DNA of 64,000 nt from Taxillus chinensis. Taxonomy: Eukaryota > Streptophyta > Magnoliopsida > Santalales > Loranthaceae. Position numbers and translations under genes: made by a program. Numbering within the stretch: position 1 is the first letter of the stretch; each line of letters begins with the position of its first letter. Of this stretch, positions 38,711 through 49,849 are shown piece by piece. The stretch lies in assembly GCA_023512835.1 (NCBI GenBank), contig CM042088.1:44470771-44534770 (forward strand), given 5' to 3'. Below the pieces are notes generated by a model. It ran no database searches, was not told the origin of the DNA, and worked only from the letters and a program-made list of their open reading frames with translations.

Positions 38711-38759
38711 TGACGTGGCGGTTGCTCATTGGGCGTCACATGCACGCGGAAGACGTGAC
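38711..38759. promoter_or_regulatory. ACGT-core cis elements upstream of the PBS1-like kinase
   Basis: TGACGTGGCG (38711-38720) and GACGTGAC (38752-38759) sit about 40 bp apart in a GC-richer island some 450-500 bp before the kinase start codon. ACGT cores of this kind are bound by plant bZIP factors (TGA or ABF/ABRE type). Their action here is inferred. Confidence 0.3.
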
Positions 38760-39214
38760 CGCCGTTTGAAATTCTTTTTTTTTTTTTGGCGTAAACATAA
38801 TTTCTGATGAAGAAAGCCTGCATATGTATATATATATATAGTCGTATATATCATCCGAGTTCTCGATGATGATCGAAGACGAGGCTCCGAGGATGTCATC
38901 GGCGGTGCCAGATTCGCCGTGAATGTTCAGAAACCTCAATCAACCTCGTACCTGTTCTTCAATGATATTGTAAAAAAAAAACAGAAGCTCAGGTATATAA
39001 CATCGCTCCATTCGTCCCAGGTTATGGAGATGGCCGCATTCACAGTTTTTCGTTGCATAGGCAGTGTTCTTGAGGCGAATCAAAAAAAAAAAAAAAAGAA
39101 GGTCATGGGACTGTGTCGGCGATGGATTGAATCGGAAATGAATCAAAATTTTGAAATAATGTTTGGTTCCTCTGTTTTTGATTGTGTTGAAGGTACTGGT
39201 ATTTGTCTGGGCAT

Positions 39215-41026
39215 ATGGCTAGCTATTGCGTATGCTTTGGTGTCAAGAAGGGGAAGAAGAAGTCGCACAGCGAAGCCGAAGAAAATTTTGAAAAACCCAT
39301 ATCAAACACCGCTAACTTACCGACAGGTTTCAAAAACAAAACAAGTTTTTATAATTGTGTTTGTATTGTTACCGTGATTTGACATGTTCGTTGTTTTTTT
39401 TTTTTTTTAAGTTTCCTTGTTCTCCCTTAAATTTGTGTTCCTTACATGTTTCATGTAAGTTCTGTGAAAATTGGTTGCACACTCATGATGATTTAATGAC
39501 CCTTACCTTTTAAATTGGAGATGGAATGGAAATTATAGGCAGAGTCGTAAGTAGAGAAAGTTTCCGAGTACAACTCTACAAGGTTTGGTGCAGAACTGAA
39601 AATAAAATTAGAAAAAAAAGGAAAAGAAAAACATACACAGGTAATCAGCACATTCATGTTGGTTGCTACATGGTTCCACATTCTACCTGTACAAGATTTA
39701 TTCAACTAGGTAAATGAAATGCATAGAATTGGTTCTGTTAGGAGGACCTCTAGCCCCTACGAACGTTACTTTGATCTCAAGCTATACAATATCATTTAAG
39801 TTGCAAGTCATAGCACACTAGAATTTACAACAACTTATATCCCAAAGAATCATGATGGGATTATTACTAGAAGACTATATCTGTCATAAAGAAGATAGGT
39901 AGGTGAATATCTTCCCATGCGCTCAAAGTTTTCGGTGTCAACAGATCAATTCATTCTGATTTTTGGGATGAGACTAAGTGCTTATGTTATTTTGTTTTGT
40001 GTATTTCTTGTAAAATTTATATTGTTAGTATTAATATTATTGTTGTTGCTGCTGCTGCTGCAAGTTTTAAATTCCATAAAGACAGCAAGTACCAATAAAA
40101 AAACTAGACATTAATTCCTTTTCTTCATTCAACTTGTGACAGTTTCAAAGTTGAGCATGATTTTGTTTGTCCTATAATTTCTATAGGTCACGTGCTCCTG
40201 ATGGTTTTTTTTTTCTTTTCTTTTTTAGGAGAAAATGCAAATTCTAATATCAATGCAGATTCAAAACTAGACCCTTTGATTTCAGAGGATATGCCTGTTG
40301 CTCATAATAGAGCTCACATCTTCACTTACCAGGAACTCAAAGATGCTACACAGAATTTCAGGCCAGAGTCTCTTATTGGGGAAGGTGGATTTGGGTCTGT
40401 TTACAAAGGGCAATTAGGTTGCAGTGGTCAGGTAAAATCACTTGTTGCTTTTGACCACGAGCACTTTTGTAAACATTATTTCACTTCATTAGCTCACAGT
40501 ACCAATACCATCTTTTGGGACATTAGGGCTATTAGGCTACTCTTTTTTATTTTTCTTTAAAATTGAAATGTTCGATTTTTATTTTTTTTAGGTATGACCT
40601 GGACTGTGGCTAATATTTTGAAAATGGAAAAAATGACTACTTTCTGTTATGTTGTGTCTGTGGTAGGTTGTAGCAATCAAAAAACTGAACTTGACAGGTC
40701 TCCAAGGGGATAAGGAGTTCTTAGTGGAGGTTCTCATGCTTTCTTTACTTCGCCACCCTAACCTTGTTAGTTTGATTGGTTATTGTGCGGAAGGGGAGCA
40801 GCGACTTCTTGTCTATGAATACATGGCCTTAGGCTCCTTGGAGGATCACCTACATGGTAATATAGAATTTCATTATTAAAACCCTTATGTTTGTCTGCCT
40901 TTAATTTTTAGACGGGAGGTACCATGGAAGTTTAGCTTTGTAATATAAGAGTTCTTTTACAAAAATTTTGGTATGATCCATTTTCCGTATCTCTTTTTTA
41001 TTATTATTATATATATATATGTATAT

Positions 41027-41060
<34 letters not shown>

Positions 41061-42727
41061 TAATTCACCAAAAACTCAAGTTTTTGAGAAATATATGGTT
41101 AGCTACAATTCATGTAGGCGTTAACATTTCGTGCCAAAATACTTCTTTAAACTAGATTTAGTTGACTTACTGCACATCACGTTAGCATGGTCAAGTGAAT
41201 AACTCCAGCACGCAAATGCTGCTCATTGTTGCACTCATCTCAGTATGTACGTGAAACTAAAGAATGACTCGTGGCTTCTGTGTAGATATTGAACCTGGGA
41301 AGGAGCCGTTGGATTGGAACACAAGGATGATGATAGCTGCTGGGGCAGCCAAGGGATTGGATTACCTGCACAATGAAGCAAATCCTGCTGTCATATACAG
41401 AGACTTCAAATCATCTAACATCCTGTTGGGGGAGGAGTTCCATCCAAAGCTCTCTGATTTTGGCCTTGCCAAGTTTGGACCAAGTGGCGATAACTCGCAT
41501 GTCTCCACCAGAGTCATGGGCACTCATGGTTATTGTGCCCCAGAGTATGCGTTAACAGGAAAACTGACTGTGAAGTCTGACATCTACAGCTTTGGGGTAG
41601 TCTTCCTGGAACTAATTACAGGACGAAGGGCACTCGATCCATCTCGGGGCCGAGGGAGACAAAATCTCGTTGAATTGGTATTTTTCTGTTCTTTTCTGGT
41701 TGTTCAATATTCACAACTTTTAGGTGTCTCTAGGCTTGCCCAGCAAATTCTTTTGCTTCTTATTCGATTCTCTGTAGGGGTAGGATAAATCATTTACTAG
41801 ACTTTATGAATAATCTCCAATAACGCTAGCTAACTCTCATGCAATGCATTTTAGTATCTCCAATCAGCAAATCATTTACTGATTTGAGCTTATTTTGGCC
41901 ACAAGCTCCATCCAAACTCTCATGCAATGCATTTTAGTATCGGGTATGTAGATTTTTCTTTCCTAATGTAACTCGCCCTGTTTGTTCCTATGCCCTGTGT
42001 AACATTTGCACGGGGTTTGGTTTCCGTAAGTGAAGGGAATATAGATGATTCTGTCTTGTAAGGACACATTGCTTACTCCGCAATTAGTGTAAACTAATTG
42101 TGAAATCATGACTTGTTTATTTTGTTTGTTTATGTCGGTACACTTCTTAGGGAAGTGCTATTTTTATGACATTTGTACATAAAAAGTTTAAAAAATCATT
42201 GATAGGCACTAGAACTGTGTAGGCTGTTTAGAACATTGTCTGCGGCAATTAAGTTGTGGTAAGTTTTGTCATTTTGGCAGGTGCGCCCTGTGTTAAGAGA
42301 CCGTAAAAACTATATGCAATTGGTGGATCCACCGCTTAGAGGACAATGCATAGGGCCTGTTCTGCGTAGGGCAATAGAGGTGGCGTCCATGTGTGTTCGG
42401 GAGACTGCTAATTCTCGTCCTTCCATGACCGACGTAGTGCTTGCGCTGAACTACTTGTTGTCCCAACACTGTGACCCCAACGAAGTTCCCGCAGGTCCTT
42501 GCAGCGATGACTGCAAGTACGAGGACGAGGAAGACAGTGGCGAAAACTATGCAGCTGCGGTAGGAGGTAGAAACTTGAGTACGGGAGATCTGCCCCCGCC
42601 AGAAACCGACAGTCCCATGAAGGAAACAACAAGAATGCTGACCAAGGATTTAGACCGAGAGCGGGCCGTTGCGGAGGCCAAGATGTGGGGCGAAAGTTGG
42701 AGGGAAAAGCGACGGCAAAGCACTTGA
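39215..42727 (+). CDS. PBS1-like receptor-like cytoplasmic kinase (RLCK VII), 5 exons, 447 aa
   Basis: Exons: 39215-39326, 40229-40431, 40667-40856, 41286-41677, 42281-42727; all introns are GT-AG and phases agree. The N terminus MASYCVCF has cysteines suited to S-acylation, so the kinase probably sits on the plasma membrane. Kinase landmarks: GEGGFG (88-93), Lys110 in VAIKK, a [11 protein letters not shown] catalytic loop (Asp208; Tyr for His is normal in this subfamily), DFG 226-228, and [20 protein letters not shown] in the activation segment. The C-terminal tail [19 protein letters not shown] matches that of PBS1 and its closest PBL paralogues. These kinases relay signals from immune receptors. 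The activation-loop site that is GDK in PBS1 reads GDN (236-238). The usual NLVEW reads NLVEL at the exon 4-5 junction. The exon 1 donor (G|GTTTCA) is the weakest border. Confidence 0.92.
41029..41058. repeat. (AG)n microsatellite in kinase intron 3
   Basis: Fifteen AG units following a short (AT)n tract. Confidence 0.85.
41831..41942. repeat. Direct repeat in kinase intron 4
   Basis: AACTCTCATGCAATGCATTT plus TAGTATC occurs at about 41831-41857 and again at about 41916-41942, 85 bp apart. The repeat core contains the palindrome ATGCAT. Confidence 0.75.
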
Positions 42728-44290
42728 AGTAGTTGTCATCATATGGACTAGTCAGTAAGGCACAGTTTCTTTTTTCTTGTTTTTTTTGTTCTTTTTCTCG
42801 AAGGTTTGTGAGTGTTGTGTCGTGTGTGACAGACATGTACTCGCATGTATAGCTGCAAATCACCGGGCCAAGCCTTGGTGTCGTCTGTTTAAAACCACCC
42901 GGAAACGTTGCAGCCTTATGGGCACCCACCCACACGAGGAAAAGCTATTTCCAGCCTTTTGGAGCTTGTGAATAACTGACAGAAGAAGCTGGTTGCGTCT
43001 TTAAACCCACGAAAATTATCCACTTTGTGTCCTCCTCGGACTTGTTATGCGAGGGAGAGTGAGGCAAATTAAGTTGGCCATTGTTTTTTGTTTTGTTTTG
43101 TTTTTTTTTGTTTTTAAATGAAAGAGTTGGCCATTGTTGACAACATATTTTATACTTTCCACAGGTTTCCCATGTACAAATGATATTGAAGTTAAGAGAG
43201 GGTTTTTGGATCCTTCCTCGGAAAAGATGGCTCCTAAATTGGATTGTACAGTCAAACATACATGAGAAAAAAAAACAGACGAAAATTAATTCTATTCGAA
43301 AAGTATCGATCACAATAAACACTTGAATAGTCTATCATGTATATTGTTTTTTTAAAATTAAAATTTAGATAATAATGAGAGACAAAATTTTAAAGGTTAA
43401 TATATCAAAAACATTTTTAAAAAAACAATGATAAATGCACAACAAGATGATGGTTGATATGTACAATGATAAAGGTTACCTGTTAAGTTGTTAGCCACTA
43501 TAATTTAGATAAAGATTAAACCTACGTTAATAGTAATTAGGCAAGAGATATAAAAGTTAATAAAAGTAAATATGTTTTTATGTTTAGTTTAGGGGCAGTT
43601 GCATGGAGCTCAAAGAAACAACTATTGTTACACTATCCACCACCCACTGGAGCTAAGTTTGTAACAACTATTGTGTGTGTGTGTGTCAAGTTATTTGAAT
43701 GAAGAGAATTCTTAAAGAGTTTGGTTATGAAGTAGAAGCAGACACCTACATCAATTGAAGTAAGAGCTCCACCATTAAGCTATTCAAAAATCTTATTATG
43801 CATGGAAAAAATAAACTTACGGGGAAGTTCACTTTCATTTCTTAAGAAATGATGAAGGAATTATATTTTTCATTTACCATAAAAGAATACACATCAGGTT
43901 ACTAATACAATGATAAAACCTTTGGGTCATGTTTGGTTGGGTATAATTATTTTTAAAATAAAATTATTTTTAAAAACAGAATCTAAATAAATTTATATTA
44001 CTTATAAATACTTTTAAATAATTAAACCCATTATTTAAAAAAATATTTTCAAAAAAAGAAAATCATGATATGAAACGATATCAAGTTAAAATTGATGGAT
44101 GGATGCATTCAAAAAACTTCCTAGTTGGGAATGTTAAACATGGAAGAAATGAGAAAAAGCTTTAGCGGGAATGAAAAGAATATTTGACCTGGTATTATGT
44201 ATAGTTGGTTTTAGACTTTTTGTTTTGGTGGCTGAAAATTTTCTATTGAGTTTGCTACTATTCACCCGTGCACTAATTTTCTCTTCTTTG
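42728..44290. other. Kinase 3' UTR and AT-rich intergenic DNA
   Basis: The first 250-300 bp are probably kinase 3' UTR. The antisense ORF over 42408-42935 is a shadow of the coding exon. The rest is AT-rich with no gene seen. Confidence 0.4.
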
Positions 44291-44295
44291 AGATC

Positions 44296-44303
44296 TATAA
44301 AAA
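44296..44303 (+). promoter_or_regulatory. Candidate TATA box of the DHHC acyltransferase gene
   Basis: TATAAAAA lies 357 bp before the start codon and just before sequence turns from AT-rich to the GC-rich leader (about 44370-44652). Start of transcription about 30 bp downstream is inferred. Confidence 0.35.
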
Positions 44304-44652
44304 TCATAAAAGGGCTTTTTAAGCCTTTGTTTAATGCGAAGAGTACTGCACTTTAACTTAATTCACACAGGGGCGCTCTTCTTCGGTCTTCGCACTCGTC
44401 CGCAGACTCGCAGTCCGAAGGCAGCCATGTTTTTCTCCATGACATGAGCCCCCTCATGGCTTCTCGCCGGACACTAAATTGACCGTCCAAGCGTCCCCGC
44501 CGGCGAATCCCCGACGGAACCTAAGTTGACCCCCGAATCTCATGCCGTCGTCATCCTCGCGCCTCCGATTTGCTAATTCGATTCGACTCCTTGGAGCTGG
44601 TGTCTGCTGCTGATCGTGACGATCGAGAGAGACGAAAGGGAGGGAGGGAGGG

Positions 44653-47600
44653 ATGGAGATGTTAGCGGGTCAGAGATCCGGGTCGAAGTCCGGTACGGAT
44701 GGCGGCTCGGAGCTGTTGAGGACATATCAGGCCTGGAAAGGAAGTAACGTGAGCTTCGCCTGTATTTCTAGGGTTTTGTTTGTTGGTTTTTGTTTGGCAT
44801 TAATGTTTTTCGAGTTAGTCTTGTGGGGCGAATTGATGGTCTTTGTTTGATTGGCATGCTTGGGTTAGAAGTTGGGCTATAAATTCTTATATTGTCGAGA
44901 CATTTAATTTAGGGCTATAAGATTTTGCTTATATTATTGACATTTGTTATTGATTGGCGATTTGTATGTTATTAATTTTAGTTAAGAGGTGTTGAGGAAA
45001 CCATAGAAGCGAGAGTATAGTTTTTATTTTTTAGGTTTACTGATCAATGGAGAGTTAGTTCTATGTATATAAATATTGCAGTTATGATTTTGGCGATACT
45101 ATGGCCAATTTCATGGTAGAAATTTGAGTACTATATGTTCCATTTCTTGTGATGGGTTTAGTCTCTAGAATGGGTGACGCAAGGGAGCATTGTATTGAAT
45201 TTGTTTTAAGTTACATTGACGTTCTTGTGATTCAGTCTTATTTATATATGTATACATAAATCATCTTCCATCTCTTTGACTACAAATTGTCTTATTTATA
45301 TATGTATACATAAATCATCTTCCATCTTTTATATTTCGAATAAATTGTAGAAAACATTGTCAGAGGGTGGCTAAGTCTTAACTATACCTTCTTTTTCTTT
45401 TATGTTTTTGGCAGAAATTCATCTTCCAAGGGAGGTTTATATTTGGACCAGATGTAAGATCACTGGCACTGACCATATTTCTTATCATTGCTCCAGTTGC
45501 AAATTTTTGTGTGTTTGTTGCGAGGAAACTGATTGATGATTTTGACAACTGGGGTATATCGATAATAGTCGTTGCTTCTGTATTCACAGCTTATGTGAGT
45601 CTATCTCTCTCTCTCTCCTCACCCCTTCCCACACAAACACACACCAAAAAACAAATGTATCATGTATGTGCTAATTTCAATAGAAAGCCACGGGTCTGTT
45701 ATGATATATTTCATATGGAAAATTAATAGTTTAACTCTTCCTTTGTCCTTTGATATGAAATAACTCCTTGTAAAGATCTATTATTCCTTTTGATTTTGAT
45801 CTCTAATGATTAGCTACCATGTGACGAACGAGTTTTAATTGCTAGGCCATGGGCCAACATGACAATGCCAATCTGGCCACCATATTTTCAAGACCTAGAA
45901 TGTTGCGGGGTAGGACAGTAATCTCAATGTGTTTATCTTTGGATGTCAAACAAATAATGAATTTACTTGCACCATGAAGTAAATAGTAAGGTCCAACTGA
46001 GGTGTTTTAATGAGTACACAGAACTGCATACAAAATTTTGACTTTGGACCTGCTTTTTTTCATGGTCCTGATGTTGTTCTGGCATCTGGTGAAGGAAATA
46101 TTAATCTCTCCCGTCTTGCTATTTTGCATATCTTTATTGTGGGGCAGAAATATTGTCCCCTATGGCCTCATTATTGAATTGTTGAAGGTAAATTCATTGA
46201 TTAGATGAGCTTATGGAATGTTACGAGATTAGCTTGCTCATAAGATAATAGTTACAGTTATTTTCTTGATGATATGGTTTATGGGTGGGTTTGTTCTTGC
46301 ACTGCTCATACTTGGTTTTTCATCATCTGTTCATGCACTTCTTTAAAGAGATTCTTAAATGTATGTTTTGGCATTTATTTAATCTCAAAATTAGAATATA
46401 TGTTTTATTTTTCAGGTCATTGTTCTTCTGTTTCTAACCTCTGGAAGAGATCCTGGTATAATTCCTCGTAATTCACATCCTCCTGAACCCGAAGGCTATG
46501 ATGCTAGTGCAGAAGTTGGGGGCACTCAGACACCACAGCTACGCTTGCCTCGCATGAAAGAAGTGGAGGTCAATGGAGTTACAATTAAGATCAAGTATTG
46601 TGATACTTGCATGCTCTACAGGCCCCCTCGCTGTTCACACTGTTCAATTTGCAATAATTGTGTAGAACGATTTGATCACCACTGCCCTTGGGTTGGCCAA
46701 TGTATTGGACTAGTAAGCAATATGTTCTATAATACCTTGAGAATGTCATTCATATTCGAAGATCATGTTTGTTTACAATTTACAAAGCAACATATTTTGA
46801 TGGTTTTGGTGCCATAAAAAAAATATAATATTACTGTTAAATTTCTGCGATCAGTTGATTTAGCAACGTAGTTCTTAATGGGTAAGATATCTTAACATTG
46901 ATTTTGTTACTTTCCAAATCCAGCCATCATCAGCATGAACATGCCATACATATTCCAATTGATTTTGGTTGACAGTTTATGAATCTAAGCACTTGCAATT
47001 ACTTATGCAGCGGAATTATCGATTCTTTTTCATGTTTGTCTTCTCGACGACTCTTCTTTGTATATATGTTTTTGCGTTCTGCTGGGTCTACATTGTAAAG
47101 ATCATGGATGCAGAGAAGATCACAGTATGGAAAGCCATGATCAAGACCCCTGTCTCCATCGTGCTAATACTATATACTTTTATTGCTGTCTGGTTTGTTG
47201 GTGGCCTCACTACTTTCCATCTATATCTCATCAGCACGAATCAGGTAGGACTGTTTTTCTCTTGTTATGACCATATATATATGTCGTCGAAGGTTCAGTT
47301 TTTATCATTCAAGGAAGCAACTTTCTTGCCTGTTTACGCAGACTACTTATGAGAATTTTAGGTATCGATACGACAACCGAACCAACCCCTATAACAAAGG
47401 AGTGCTACAGAACTTTTTGGATATATTCTGCAGCAGCATCCCACCTTCAAAGAACAATTTTAGGGCAGAAGTCCCAAAGGATCCTGAGTTTCTACCTCGA
47501 ACGGTTGGTGCAGGTTTTGTCAGTCCAAACATGGGAAAAGCCGTGGAAGACATAGAAATGGGCAGAAAAACAGTGTGGGGAGATATTGTGTCCAGAGAAG

Positions 47601-47881
47601 AGTGCGGTGAACTGCCATTTGGAAACGTTGGTTTGGATGTCAAAGATGGCGGGACGGGTGAAGTGTCCCCGGATATGAGGACGACGACGTCTGTAGATGA
47701 CATTGGTGGTCGCCCAGGAATCCATCCCAGGCGCTCCAGCTGGGGAAGGAAAAGTGGAAACTGGGAAGCATCACCTGAAGTTCTAGCTATGGCAGCTAGA
47801 CTAGGGGATTCAAATCGAACTGAAGCTGGCAGCAGCAGCAGCTTGTTACCCGCGAGCCGGCATGCAGATGTAAAGCTGTGA
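44653..47881 (+). CDS. DHHC-type protein S-acyltransferase (palmitoyltransferase), 5 exons, 448 aa
   Basis: Exons: 44653-44748, 45415-45594, 46416-46712, 47011-47244, 47342-47881; all are GT-AG, and all introns fall between codons (phase 0). The enzyme attaches palmitate to cysteines of target proteins at endomembranes or plasma membrane through an acyl-enzyme at the DHHC cysteine. Two N-terminal membrane spans ([20 protein letters not shown] and [18 protein letters not shown]) precede a cysteine-rich domain starting [18 protein letters not shown] (from residue 154), with DHHC at 179-182 in [12 protein letters not shown]. Two more spans ([19 protein letters not shown] and [20 protein letters not shown]) follow. 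The TTxE motif is TTYE (270-273), directly at the start of exon 5, and NPYNKG follows. The C-terminal tail is Ser/Gly-rich and probably cytosolic. All catalytic residues are present. The closest relatives are plant PATs of the PAT05-PAT08 group; the exact orthologue is not assigned. Confidence 0.93.
45237..45328. repeat. 54-bp-period tandem duplication in acyltransferase intron 1
   Basis: TCTTATTTATATATGTATAC followed by ATAAATCATCTTCCATCT occurs at 45237 and again 54 bp later with no visible mismatch over about 38 bp, so the duplication is recent. Confidence 0.85.
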
Positions 47882-48240
47882 TGGATAGGTAGAGGCAAGA
47901 AGGGCTAAAAGATGTTTGTCACCGGGTTGAGTCGATGAGGGATTTGGTTTGTGGGATCATAATCCATAAGATGTTTCTGTGTTATGGGGAATTTGGTTTT
48001 TCACTTTTTTATTTTGGCGGGGTTGAAGAATTAATTTGGGAAATATGATGAAATCTAGGGAAAATGGGTTTTACCTTCTTTTTTTTCTCTCTCTCTCGAT
48101 GGAGTAAGAAAGCCACAGGTTCCATATGTATAAGATACTGTTGATATTTTTAATTTTATTTTTGCTATTCAGAGACGACGATGTGTGCTTTGGTATGAGA
48201 TGTTCTCTTGCTCATTTCTAATTTCGAATTTGGCGTTTGG
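47882..48240 (+). other. 3' UTR of the acyltransferase gene
   Basis: This stretch follows the TGA stop and keeps gene-like composition, with a TTTTTTCTCTCTCTC tract near 48080. No clear AATAAA was fixed. Confidence 0.4.
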
Positions 48241-48244
48241 TAAG

Positions 48245-48343
48245 TCTGAATGAGAATGGTATATTTTATATTCTCTTGGCAACGAGCTCAGGCATGTTTG
48301 GTTATATTGTTTTCCTTATCAAAATATACCATTCTCATTCAGA
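48245..48343. repeat. Perfect 23-bp inverted repeat with 53-bp loop (possible tiny MITE or hairpin)
   Basis: The left arm 48245-48267 (starting TCTGAATGAGAATGGTATAT) is exactly the reverse complement of the right arm 48321-48343. It would fold into a strong stem-loop on either strand. No clear target-site duplication flanks the arms. A minimal foldback element is the simplest reading. Confidence 0.85.
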
Positions 48344-48349
48344 ACTTGA

Positions 48350-49600
48350 GTACGAGGATATGGAGGAGGATGGTGAAGAAGATACATGATCGGGGGTGGG
48401 GTGGTGCCTGGTGGGTGGAGAACTGGATAGAGAGGAAGATGATAGCGATTAAGTTTGGATTTTATATTTTAATTCAATATTTTAAAAAAAAAAAAGAGTA
48501 TTTAATTGATAAGATATTTTAATAATTAAACATAAATTATTAATTCATTGGCATATATAGTAAATTTTATTCCGATGTCAATTTCAATTTTTTATATATA
48601 AAATATAAAATACAATTCTAGCTACGTGTTGTTTTGTGGAGTAAGAAAGCAACAAATTTATATGATTTATAAGATGACGAATTCATGATGATTGTTCCTC
48701 TGTTTTTTTCTTTGCTAATCAACTAATTATTTATTAGGGACAATGGTTGCTTGTTAGTTAACAGGGGATTCATTGCCCCATAACGTAATGGGCGTAAGCT
48801 GTGACGGCTTCCACTTTGTCAGCTGGCCTCACTTCACTCACTTTGTTATATCCTCCACCTTTTTTATTAGAATAGCAAAATGAAAATAATATCAGAAAAA
48901 AAACATTTAAAAAATCAAAATCAACACAAAACAAACAAACAAACAACAACAACAACAACAAATAAATTAAAAGTCTATTTTTTATAGTTTAAATAAATTT
49001 ATATTCACTATAATTAAAAAAATTTTACTTGTTAATTTTATAATTTATATAGCATAATTATTAATATATTTTTAAAAAAGTAAGTGACATATATAAAAAT
49101 TATAATTCATAAATATAATTATATTATCGTAATAATATATTATCACTTTGCATGTAATATTGTAATACTATATTATTAATCAATTATATATACAATTGAA
49201 TTAATAACATAACGTATGCGAGCGGGTCGAGTACAAAAACAAAACCGAACTTGTACGGCAGCAAATAGGCTCATTTTATAATCTACTCTTTAATATGAAT
49301 TTAGTAATTATTTATTTAAAAAAAAACAAATAGAAATAACGTGTGACCGGCCGGATGGATTGTCCGAGTGTGGAGGGAAGGGGGGGTTCACCAAGCAACC
49401 TGGCCGACCCATTAATAAATAATAACAAAAAAAAAAAAAACCAAGTGTTCACACCTGAAAATGAGAAGGCTATTATAACAAAATAAAAAATAAATGCAAA
49501 GGTTTATACTTTTACTAATATAAAATTAAAATTGCACCATCCGTGAACAACAACATCCAAAATAATGCAAACGTTACATGGTCAATTCGAGAGGTCACCA
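48350..49600. other. AT-rich intergenic DNA
   Basis: Contains poly-A runs and an ACAACAACAAC simple repeat near 48945-48960. No gene seen. Confidence 0.45.
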
Positions 49601-49765
49601 TCGGTGTTCCAGTTTAAATGTTTAATAGATGTCACAAAGCGGGGTCAAAAGCGGCGTGTTCACACACGCAACGTCACAGCCTAGACAGGCAAAAAGACCT
49701 CGCGTGCTCCTCCTGCTCCTGCAGCATTGTCATTTGTCAGTCTCTCTCTCCTCTCTCTGTGGCAT

Positions 49766-49770
<5 letters not shown>

Positions 49771-49836
<66 letters not shown>
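49771..49836. repeat. (CT)33 microsatellite
   Basis: 66 bp of perfect CT repeat in a CT-rich island (49737-49836). The Leu-Ser and Arg-Glu repeat ORFs across it are not genes. It would be a good polymorphic marker locus. Confidence 0.95.
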
Positions 49837-49841
<5 letters not shown>

Positions 49842-49849
49842 GTCTGTGT

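Noticed and set aside
38736..38939. 67-aa minus-strand ORF upstream of the kinase (ends in an acidic segment)
   Set aside because: Runs through a TATATA tract and poly-A; no splice partner or domain, and it lies in the likely kinase promoter/leader.
42408..42935. 175-aa ORF antisense to the last kinase exon
   Set aside because: Shadow of a conserved coding exon on the other strand.
47389..47898. 169-aa ORF antisense to the last acyltransferase exon
   Set aside because: Shadow of the coding exon; no domain.
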